This document shows positions 1-4,642 of a stretch of DNA of 6,589 nt, piece after piece (position 1 is the stretch's first letter; each line of letters opens with the position of its first letter). This stretch comes from Deltaproteobacteria bacterium (GTDB lineage: Bacteria; Desulfobacterota; Dissulfuribacteria; Dissulfuribacterales; UBA3076). Made by a program: the position numbers and the translations under genes. The notes beneath the pieces were generated by a model. That model was not told the DNA's origin. It did not search any database and saw only the letters and a program-made list of their open reading frames with translations. The DNA lies in contig JAGGRV010000341.1 in NCBI GenBank assembly GCA_021159445.1, positions 1 through 6,589 on the forward strand. The letters run 5' to 3'.

Positions 1-162
1 TAGGCGTTATGGTCAATGTGCCCCTGGGATTCATACTCTCTACTTATGTATTTGCAGAATACTGGAAGGCTATCAGGTAGTTGAACAGTTGCAAATTGCG
101 CTTTTTGAATCAATCAGAATTGCAAAGGAAATTTAACCACAAGATAAAATGGCTATAGAGCC
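1..162. other. Window edge, no supported gene
   Basis: No gene can be supported here. One plus-strand frame is open from base 2 to a TAA at 134-136 (44 codons) and could be the tail of a gene entering from the left. It has no recognisable motif and is short enough to be chance. Another plus-strand frame closes at 78-80 with a hydrophobic stretch, also too short to judge. The end nearest the radical SAM stop codon contains the weak hairpin listed separately. Confidence 0.4.
142..162 (-). terminator. Weak candidate terminator after the glnS unit
   Basis: Read on the minus strand just past the radical SAM stop codon (TAA at 165-163), the sequence is GGCTCTATAGCC followed by ATTTTATCTT. This is a near-palindrome with a GGCT/AGCC stem leading into a T-rich stretch, in the right place for an intrinsic terminator. 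The stem is only four solid base pairs and the T-run is interrupted, so it is a weak call. Confidence 0.25.
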
Positions 163-1221
163 TTATACCCCCAGCCTCTTATAGCATTTGACGCAGCATT
201 GCGGCATTTCGGACCGAATTTGCTCAGGTCTTCTCGCCGTCTCAGGATCAAAGAGATCTCTGAACCTGGCATATTCGTTCTTGTTCCATATCCTGGTCAG
301 GCTTTCGTTCCGTATGTTGCCAAAGGACATTCCTCTGAGCGGAAGGGATCGATCTTTGAAGATGTAATGTGAAGAGAGAACCGGATTGGTCAAAACGCAC
401 GGGACTACTTCGCCTTCAACGTTGATGACGCATGCACGAAGGACATTTTCACGGCACACGAGAGAAGCATCGTCAAGGCTGGGGCCGTGATAGTCAAAAA
501 CAATGTTTTCACGGCCGGCTCTGTCCGTAAGCTCGTCCAGTGTAGTGCGATAGTAGTGAGTGTGCACTGTGTCATTGAAAATCGCCTCTGCGGAAAGCTT
601 TGGATCAACAATCAAACTAAGGTTGCTGGCTACGATCTGTTTCGCTTCTACTCTTTTTGCAAGAGGGAGAATCCCTTTGAGCTCATGGAAGTTGGATTTG
701 AGCATTAGATAGGCAAAATGCACGGAAGGGACTTGACTATTCTTTTCAGCCTTGATCTTGCACAGTTGCTCAAGGTGGGAAATCACTTCATTGAGGTCGG
801 TTCCCTTACGAATCCGGTTGTGGGTCCCCGGGGTGGTGCCAGCAAGGCTGATACCTATAATATCCAACTGCAAGCCAACCAACTTCCGAATGACATTTTC
901 AGTAAGAAGCATGCCATTTGTGGTAAACCCGACATGTTTTCCGTGATCCTTGCAGATGCGGATCATCTCAAAGAAGTCCTTATTGAGAAGAGGTTCCCCC
1001 CATCCCTGCAGGTAAATCAAGTCGGTGTATGTGAGAAAGGGGATCAGTTCATAAAATAGCTCTATTGGCATGTGTATGTTTGCCCAAGACTTCATCATGA
1101 TGGTATGGGGACAATAGATGCAGGCTCCATTACAGTATGTCGTCACCTCAATCTGGACCCAGTCCAGGGTTGGACTGGCGATTTTCTCCAGTTGTCTTTT
1201 GACCCATTCGAACATGTTCAA
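163..1221 (-). CDS. Radical SAM protein with SPASM-like C-terminal cysteines
   Basis: This is a radical SAM enzyme: it should bind a [4Fe-4S] cluster, cleave S-adenosylmethionine and start radical chemistry on an unknown substrate in the cytoplasm. Numbered from the upstream start, the cluster motif CX3CX2C is C30-C34-C37 within TTYCNGACIYCPH. The SAM-contacting glycine motif is GWGEP (73-77), and TTNG follows at 100-103 in the TIM-barrel core. The C-terminal part carries C256, C264, C275, then C342, C343 and C346, preceded by FGNIRNESLTRIW. That layout is typical of SPASM/twitch domains binding auxiliary Fe-S clusters in peptide- or protein-modifying enzymes. The substrate is not predictable and no precursor peptide is visible. 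The longest frame begins with TTG at 1221, overlapping the glnS stop as TTGA. An ATG two codons later (1215-1213), just past that stop, is equally or more likely and gives 350 residues. There is no clear Shine-Dalgarno, so translation is probably coupled to glnS. Confidence 0.9.
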   Translation of the reverse strand: MNMFEWVKRQLEKIASPTLDWVQIEVTTYCNGACIYCPHTIMMKSWANIHMPIELFYELIPFLTYTDLIYLQGWGEPLLNKDFFEMIRICKDHGKHVGFTTNGMLLTENVIRKLVGLQLDIIGISLAGTTPGTHNRIRKGTDLNEVISHLEQLCKIKAEKNSQVPSVHFAYLMLKSNFHELKGILPLAKRVEAKQIVASNLSLIVDPKLSAEAIFNDTVHTHYYRTTLDELTDRAGRENIVFDYHGPSLDDASLVCRENVLRACVINVEGEVVPCVLTNPVLSSHYIFKDRSLPLRGMSFGNIRNESLTRIWNKNEYARFRDLFDPETARRPEQIRSEMPQCCVKCYKRLGV

Positions 1222-2927
1222 TGTTTGTTTTTCATGGTTTTCTGAATCTTAGCCCAGGTATCACGCAACGTCACCGTGCGATTAAACACAAGGGCTCTAT
1301 CAGAAGAGTCTTCAGTGTCCACGCAGAAATAGCCCTGTCTCTCAAACTGAAAACGACTCCCTGGTGCCGCGTTTGCCAGACTCGGTTCCACACGGCACGA
1401 CGTCAAGGTCTCCAGGGAATTTGGATTCAAATTGGCCCTGAGATCACCACCATCCTTTACTTCATCGGGGTTTGCTTTCAGGAAGAGATGATCGTACAGG
1501 CGTACTTCGGCCCGGAGTGAGTGGGCAGCCGAGACCCAATGCAGTGTTGCCTTGACCTTGCGTCCATCCGGAGATCCACCGCCTTGCGTTTCAGGATCAT
1601 AGGTGCAACGCAACTCCACTATTTCGCCGGTCTGTTCATCTTTTACTACTCCAACGCATTTTATATAATATGCGTATCTCAGCCGCACCTCGCGGCCCGG
1701 AGCCAGACGGAAGTACTTTTTCGGCGGATCTTCACGAAAATCCTCCTGTTCTATGTACAGCACCCGTGAAAAAGGTACTTTTCTGGAACCCATCCCGGGA
1801 TCTTCAGGGTTGTTGATGGCCTCCAGCTCTTCCATCTGATCTTCCGGGTAGTTTTCAATGACCACCCTGAGAGGACGCAATACCCCCATAACACGCGGTG
1901 CTTGTTGATTCAGATCCTGGCGTACACAGTGTTCGAGCAACGCCACATCGACCGTGCTGTCCCTTTTTGCTACTCCGATACGCTCACAAAAGTCACGGAT
2001 CGACCTCGGGGTATATCCACGTCTGCGTAGACCACATATTGTAGGCATCCGCGGATCATTCCATCCACTGACGTCACCGGACTTCACCAGTTTCATGAGC
2101 TTTCGCTTGCTCATGATAGTGTAGCTGAGATTGAGGCGGGCAAATTCGATCTGCTGAGGATGACATTCGACCTCCAATTGGTCGAGCACCCAGTCGTACA
2201 AGGGGCGATGATCCTCAAATTCCAGCGTACAGATGGAATGTGTGATCCCTTCGATGGAATCAGAAAGGCAGTGAGTGTAGTCATACATGGGATAAATGCA
2301 CCACTTGTCGCCTGTCCTGTGATGTGGCATCCGTTTAATACGATAGATGGCCGGATCCCGCATATTCAGATTCGGAGATGCCATATCAATTTTTGCCCGG
2401 AGTATGTGAGATCCGTCCTCAAATTCTCCTGCCCGCATGCGCGCAAACAGGTCCAGGTTCTCCTCAACCGGGCGTGAGCGATACGGGCTGTCCTTGCCCG
2501 GCTCAGTCAATGTGCCGCGGTACTCCTTGATTTCCTCCGGGCTCAGGCTGCAGACATAGGCCTTGCCCTTTTTTATTAACTGAACCGCATATTCGTACAA
2601 CTGATCAAAGTAGTCGGATGCATAGTAGAGATGTTTGCCCCAGTCAAAACCAAGCCACTTTACGTCTGCTTTGATCGACTCAATATATTCAATGTCTTCC
2701 TTGCCAGGATTTGTGTCATCGAAACGCATGTGGCAGACGCCGTCCTTGTTTTCTGCAGCAATTCCAAAGTTGAGGCAGATAGACTTGGCATGCCCGATAT
2801 GGAGATAGCCGTTCGGCTCCGGTGGAAATCGGGTCACAACTCGACCTTCATTCTTGTTTATCCTCAAGTCCTCTGCGATGATATTGCGAATGAAATCAGA
2901 CGATGGATGAGAATCGATCATAGTCAT
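1218..2927 (-). CDS. glnS: Glutaminyl-tRNA synthetase
   Basis: GlnRS is a cytoplasmic class I aminoacyl-tRNA synthetase that attaches glutamine to tRNA-Gln using ATP. The 569-residue length is close to the usual bacterial size (E. coli about 554). The Rossmann-fold signature FPPEPNGYLHIGHAKS includes HIGH at 43-46. The KMSKS-equivalent loop is MSKRK at 272-276. MRFDDTNPGKE (67-77) and the DYTHCLSDSIEGITHSICTLEF block (216-237) are characteristic GlnRS/GluRS core segments, and the latter together with the RTGDKW stretch points to GlnRS rather than discriminating GluRS. The C-terminal half, from about residue 340, matches the two beta-barrel anticodon-binding domains; it ends in a basic tail. 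The ATG at 2927 is preceded by GGAG with an 8-base gap. An in-frame ATG at 2921 is a less likely start. Its presence suggests the organism charges tRNA-Gln directly, although an additional GatCAB route cannot be excluded. It is the first gene of a minus-strand unit with the radical SAM gene. Confidence 0.97.
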   Translation of the reverse strand: MTMIDSHPSSDFIRNIIAEDLRINKNEGRVVTRFPPEPNGYLHIGHAKSICLNFGIAAENKDGVCHMRFDDTNPGKEDIEYIESIKADVKWLGFDWGKHLYYASDYFDQLYEYAVQLIKKGKAYVCSLSPEEIKEYRGTLTEPGKDSPYRSRPVEENLDLFARMRAGEFEDGSHILRAKIDMASPNLNMRDPAIYRIKRMPHHRTGDKWCIYPMYDYTHCLSDSIEGITHSICTLEFEDHRPLYDWVLDQLEVECHPQQIEFARLNLSYTIMSKRKLMKLVKSGDVSGWNDPRMPTICGLRRRGYTPRSIRDFCERIGVAKRDSTVDVALLEHCVRQDLNQQAPRVMGVLRPLRVVIENYPEDQMEELEAINNPEDPGMGSRKVPFSRVLYIEQEDFREDPPKKYFRLAPGREVRLRYAYYIKCVGVVKDEQTGEIVELRCTYDPETQGGGSPDGRKVKATLHWVSAAHSLRAEVRLYDHLFLKANPDEVKDGGDLRANLNPNSLETLTSCRVEPSLANAAPGSRFQFERQGYFCVDTEDSSDRALVFNRTVTLRDTWAKIQKTMKNKH

Positions 2928-2935
2928 ATTTACGG

Positions 2936-2939
2936 CTCC
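2936..2939 (-). promoter_or_regulatory. Ribosome binding site of glnS
   Basis: On the minus strand the sequence CGGAGCCGTAAAT precedes the ATG at 2927. GGAG lies 8 bases before the start codon, a standard Shine-Dalgarno position, and supports the upstream of the two closely spaced in-frame ATGs. Confidence 0.6.
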
Positions 2940-3010
2940 GTTTCGGTCTTTCTCTTGAGTTCTGCAAGCGGATTCCTATAGTGATTTAGGCATCCTTCAT
3001 TCACCAGTTT

Positions 3011-3031
3011 ACACTTTTTTTGAAAAAGTGT
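3011..3031. repeat. Small perfect hairpin
   Basis: ACACTTTTT (3011-3019) and AAAAAGTGT (3023-3031) form a perfect 9-bp stem with a three-base TTG loop. It lies inside the left end of the larger palindromic element and competes with the long-range pairing of that end. It is AT-rich and is not followed by a T-run on either strand in a way that would make it a convincing terminator. Confidence 0.55.
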
Positions 3032-3064
3032 GTATTATCGAATTGAATGCCGATGCCGAAACTA

Positions 3065-3143
3065 GAAATTTGAAATTTGAAATTAGGTAATGCATCTACA
3101 TCTTTGTGTTTTTCCCAATTTCAAATTCCAAGTTTCAAATTTC
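3065..3143. repeat. Inner inverted repeat of AATTTGA-type heptads
   Basis: The left arm (3065-3087) is built from GAAATTT/GAAATT units ending in AGG. The right arm (3115-3143) is its imperfect reverse complement, made of TTTCAAA units starting with CCAATTTC. The right arm is about one unit longer, so pairing needs a bulge of roughly seven bases. The loop is about 27 bases. It forms the core of the surrounding 247-bp palindrome and has the same heptad style as the GAACATC-type element before uvrB, but a different sequence. Confidence 0.6.
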
Positions 3144-3181
3144 ACTGCCAAATTACAAGATCAACAAAGTGTAAACCACTT

Positions 3182-3215
3182 TTGACTTGTCGTGAAGGAC
3201 GCCGTTATTTATAGG
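3182..3215 (+). promoter_or_regulatory. Candidate outward promoter in the element's right end
   Basis: TTGACT (3182-3187) resembles a sigma-70 -35 box. It is followed after 17-18 bases by the AT-rich TTATTTATAGG (3205-3215), which can supply a -10 box such as TTATTT or TATTTA. Transcription would begin about where the orphan uvrB start codon lies (3217). It might be the ancestral uvrB promoter, a promoter carried by the repeat element, or chance in AT-rich sequence. Confidence 0.3.
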
Positions 3216-3216
3216 A

Positions 3217-3250
3217 ATGAATTTGCCTTTTCATCTACATTCAGACCTCT
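3217..3250 (+). repeat. 34-bp direct repeat, upstream copy
   Basis: This is the upstream copy of a 34-bp direct repeat; the other copy is 4609-4642, the start of uvrB. Thirty-one of 34 positions match and the three differences are all transitions. The copies bracket the HDOD gene and the second palindromic element, with 1,392 bp from one copy start to the next. A match this long is not expected by chance in a window of this size. Confidence 0.85.
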
Positions 3251-3308
3251 GTAGTGTCTATGAAATATTGCTAATAATATCAACTAGATTTTTAAAAAAT
3301 GCAAAAGT

Positions 3309-3320
3309 TGGCTTAAGCCA
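3309..3320. promoter_or_regulatory. 12-bp perfect palindrome, possible operator
   Basis: TGGCTTAAGCCA is a perfect 12-base palindrome immediately upstream of the candidate -35 box of the HDOD gene. A dimeric regulator could bind such a site. No family can be named from the sequence, and a single palindrome of this length can also occur by chance. Confidence 0.25.
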
Positions 3321-3350
3321 TTGAAGTTTCTAGACGATAATAAATTTAAT
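3321..3350 (+). promoter_or_regulatory. Candidate promoter of the HDOD gene
   Basis: TTGAAG (3321-3326) and TTTAAT (3345-3350) are separated by 18 bases and resemble sigma-70 -35 and -10 boxes in an AT-rich stretch. Transcription would start near 3357, giving a leader of about 20 bases before the HDOD start codon at 3378. The stretch is AT-rich enough for such matches to arise by chance. Confidence 0.4.
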
Positions 3351-3368
3351 ATTGATGCGAATTGATCC

Positions 3369-3373
3369 AAAGG
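3369..3373 (+). promoter_or_regulatory. Ribosome binding site of the HDOD gene
   Basis: AAAGG (extended as AAAGGTG) lies four bases before the ATG at 3378. The spacing is shorter than ideal but supports this start. The next residues run straight into the conserved HDOD N-terminus. Confidence 0.5.
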
Positions 3374-3377
3374 TGCT

Positions 3378-4223
3378 ATGTCACTTATACAACGTTTAGA
3401 CAATATTCATGATCTTCCCCCTATGCCTCATACTCTAAACAGTGTGCTGGAAGGCCTTGATAGCATCTCCTCTTCGGCCCAGACGATGGAAAAAATAATC
3501 AGAGACGATCCTGTTCTAACGACAAAGATGCTACGTATAGCGAATTCGCCGTATTATGGCCTGAGGCGAGAGGTTAGCAGCATTGCCAGGGCCGTAGTCA
3601 TTTTGGGTTTTGAGGAAGTGCGAAGCGTAGCGATAGGGCTCTCACTTACCGGAGTATTTTCCCATGATCTAGGCTTCGAAGAATTTGACGCCAAGGGTAT
3701 ATGGCTTCACTCCATAGGTGTAGCCAAGGTCTCCAAGATGCTGGCAGAGGATATTTCTGGTCTTGAGACGGATGAGTTATTTACAGCGGGCATGGTCCAT
3801 GACTTGGGACGTTTTTTACTCTGTCTATACTTTTCATCTGAATTGAGAGAGATTTTGGAATTGAGGCGACAGGAAGGACTGTCCCTTTCTGATGCGGAGG
3901 AGCAGTATGGACTTACCCATTCAGAGGTAGGAGCATATCTAGCCAAGAGATGGAATTTGAGTGAAATGTTGGTGGATATTATCCGTTACCACCACTGTCC
4001 CAAAAGCGCCGGTCCAAATACTTTGGCCGCCTCAGTTGTTTTTCTGGCTGACGAGATCTGTCAGAAAATGAAGTTCGGTTGGCATCTTGAGGGAGAGCCA
4101 GACAAGGTGCTCGTGCCCAAAAATTTGGGGCTCGACCGAAATACTATGAAAAAAGCGGCGCTTTACCTAAAAAACGAGAGAGAGAGCATGGAGGCCAGCT
4201 GGGGGGCGATATTTTCTACATAG
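3378..4223 (+). CDS. HDOD-domain protein
   Basis: This is a 281-residue single-domain HDOD protein, a signalling/output relative of HD-type phosphohydrolases, probably cytoplasmic. It has no signal peptide, membrane segment, receiver, GGDEF or EAL domain. The family opening LPPMPHTLNSVL (13-24) is followed by IIRDDPVLTTKMLRIANSPYYG (40-61) and the ILGFEEVRSVAIG segment (75-87). The HD-related part has H111 in IWLHS, H141-D142 in AGMVHDLGR, the THSEVGAYLAKRW block (180-192), H205-H206, and D225 in LADEI. Many HDOD proteins lack some metal-binding residues of true HD enzymes. Here H...HD...D appears intact, so residual phosphohydrolase activity is possible but unproven. HDOD proteins are known in several bacteria as regulators tied to motility, biofilm formation or nucleotide second messengers; the partner here is unknown. 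The gene is flanked by a 34-bp direct repeat of the uvrB start, suggesting it arrived as a cassette. It is divergent from glnS. Confidence 0.9.
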   Translation: MSLIQRLDNIHDLPPMPHTLNSVLEGLDSISSSAQTMEKIIRDDPVLTTKMLRIANSPYYGLRREVSSIARAVVILGFEEVRSVAIGLSLTGVFSHDLGFEEFDAKGIWLHSIGVAKVSKMLAEDISGLETDELFTAGMVHDLGRFLLCLYFSSELREILELRRQEGLSLSDAEEQYGLTHSEVGAYLAKRWNLSEMLVDIIRYHHCPKSAGPNTLAASVVFLADEICQKMKFGWHLEGEPDKVLVPKNLGLDRNTMKKAALYLKNERESMEASWGAIFST

Positions 4224-4310
4224 TCCAGCAATTATATGGCACCGGTCCAAATACCCATAAGCGCTAAGTTGTTTTGTAAACGTTCACGGGTTACATTTAT
4301 GCTGTACGGA
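4224..4310. other. Short spacer after the HDOD gene
   Basis: This spacer between the HDOD stop codon and the heptad palindrome contains no gene and no convincing terminator. It has one 13-base match (4242-4254) to the HDOD coding region at 4009-4021, which may be chance. A 74-codon frame that starts at 4236 and runs through the repeats has low-complexity, repeat-derived residues and is not called as a gene. Confidence 0.4.
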
Positions 4311-4398
4311 ATTGTTTTGAAAGATGAACGTCGAACATCGAACATCGAACGTCCAACGTCGAATCGAATGAAAAACGAATATCCAATACCGAACATTC

Positions 4399-4430
4399 AA
4401 CGGCTATGTCTGTTTCTTTTCAGCCGTTTT
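4399..4430 (+). terminator. Weak candidate terminator for the HDOD transcript
   Basis: AACGGCT (4399-4405) pairs with AGCCGTT (4422-4428) in a 7-bp stem with a 16-base loop, running into TTTTG. It lies 176 bases past the HDOD stop, inside the loop of the heptad palindrome. The large loop and short T-run make it a weak intrinsic terminator at best. Confidence 0.25.
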
Positions 4431-4453
4431 GATACTCGCTATGTTAGCCATTT

Positions 4454-4474
4454 AGGCTGAAGGCTGAAGGCTGC
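4454..4474. repeat. Three tandem AGGCTGA heptamers
   Basis: AGGCTGA (4454-4460), AGGCTGA (4461-4467) and AGGCTGC (4468-4474) are consecutive copies inside the loop of the heptad palindrome. The last copy can pair with GCAGCCT (4508-4514). The seven-base period matches that of the two palindromic elements in the window. Confidence 0.55.
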
Positions 4475-4608
4475 AGTATATTGATATCCCGTCTCCTGCA
4501 ATAATTAGCAGCCTTTCTTCCAGATCATAAGTCTGTTTCTTCATATTTTTCCATTCAATATTCGATGTTGGACGTTCGATGTTCGATGTTCCTTAAACAA
4601 GCACGACA

Positions 4609-4642
4609 ATGAATTTACCTTTTCATCTACACTCAGACTTCT
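4609..4642 (+). repeat. 34-bp direct repeat, downstream copy (start of uvrB)
   Basis: This is the downstream copy of the 34-bp direct repeat. It forms codons 1-11 and the first base of codon 12 of intact uvrB. Two of the three differences from the upstream copy are synonymous third-position changes (TTA/TTG, CAC/CAT); the third changes Phe to Leu at codon 11. Sequence upstream of the two copies is unrelated. Confidence 0.85.

Larger units (their letters stand above)
2972..3218. repeat. Nested palindromic (MITE-like) element with long inverted ends
   Basis: The two ends of this 247-bp stretch are imperfect inverted repeats of each other in three ordered blocks. ATTCCTATA (2972-2980) pairs with TATAGGAAT (3210-3218). 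GGCATCCTTCA (2989-2999) pairs with TGAAGGACGCC (3193-3203), with one difference. GTTTACACTTT (3007-3017) pairs with AAAGTGTAAAC (3166-3176). Spacing between blocks differs by a few bases on each side. The centre holds a further inverted pair of AATTTGA-rich arms. It codes for nothing. The structure fits a small non-autonomous mobile element or an intergenic hairpin repeat. No convincing target-site duplication is seen directly at the outer ends. It sits between the divergent glnS and HDOD genes, so its outer ends form part of both leader regions. Mobility is an inference. Confidence 0.6.
3217..3324 (+). pseudogene. Orphan uvrB 5' fragment (35-codon frame)
   Basis: A frame starting at ATG 3217 and ending at TGA 3322-3324 encodes 35 residues. 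Its first ten, MNLPFHLHSD, are identical to the first ten of UvrB encoded at 4609. Nucleotide identity runs 34 bases (3217-3250) with three transitions: TTG/TTA, CAT/CAC and CTC/TTC. After codon 11 all similarity to uvrB stops. AGGA abuts the ATG directly, too close to be a good ribosome binding site. The simplest reading is a relic of the uvrB start left by an insertion or duplication, not a functional peptide gene. A translated leader peptide is possible but has no support beyond the open frame. Confidence 0.6.
4311..4601. repeat. Heptad-built long palindrome upstream of uvrB
   Basis: The core arms are 4333-4364 and 4560-4591, inverted complements matching at 31 of 32 positions, built from GAACATC/GAACGTC-like heptads with a CCAAC variant. 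The loop is about 195 bases. Looser pairing extends outward: TTGTTTTGAAAG (4312-4323) against the complement of CTTAAACAA (4592-4600), skipping about one heptad. The right end stops 7-8 bases before the uvrB ATG. It has no coding capacity beyond low-complexity frames. Similar GAACATCGAAC-type intergenic repeats are familiar from Desulfobacterota and Planctomycetota genomes, but I cannot name a family. It could be a non-autonomous mobile element or an RNA-level hairpin. Confidence 0.7.

Noticed and set aside
487..1059. Plus-strand open frames opposite the radical SAM gene
   Set aside because: They lie antisense to a gene with clear family motifs, and their translations show no recognisable domain or start signal.
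1221..2981. Plus-strand open frames opposite glnS
   Set aside because: They are antisense shadows of a well-conserved GlnRS and carry no independent support.
4009..4254. 13-base exact match between the HDOD gene (4009-4021) and the spacer after it (4242-4254), with a further 9-base match at the same offset
   Set aside because: The 12 bases between the two matches show almost no similarity and nothing aligns beyond. A 13-base repeat is not surprising by chance in a window of this size, so a duplicated HDOD fragment is not supported.
4236..4460. 74-codon open frame over the heptad repeat (residues such as RRTSNIERPTSN)
   Set aside because: The residues are read straight from the GAACATC-type repeat, there is no Shine-Dalgarno or domain, and the frame crosses the arm and loop of a palindrome. 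Such frames are common annotation artefacts of this repeat type.
4326..4600. A CRISPR array or LexA operator in the GAACATC repeats
   Set aside because: Units are contiguous seven-base repeats without spacers, so this is not CRISPR. GAAC and GTTC do not occur with the four-base spacing of a Gram-positive-type LexA box, and no CTGT-N8-ACAG was seen.
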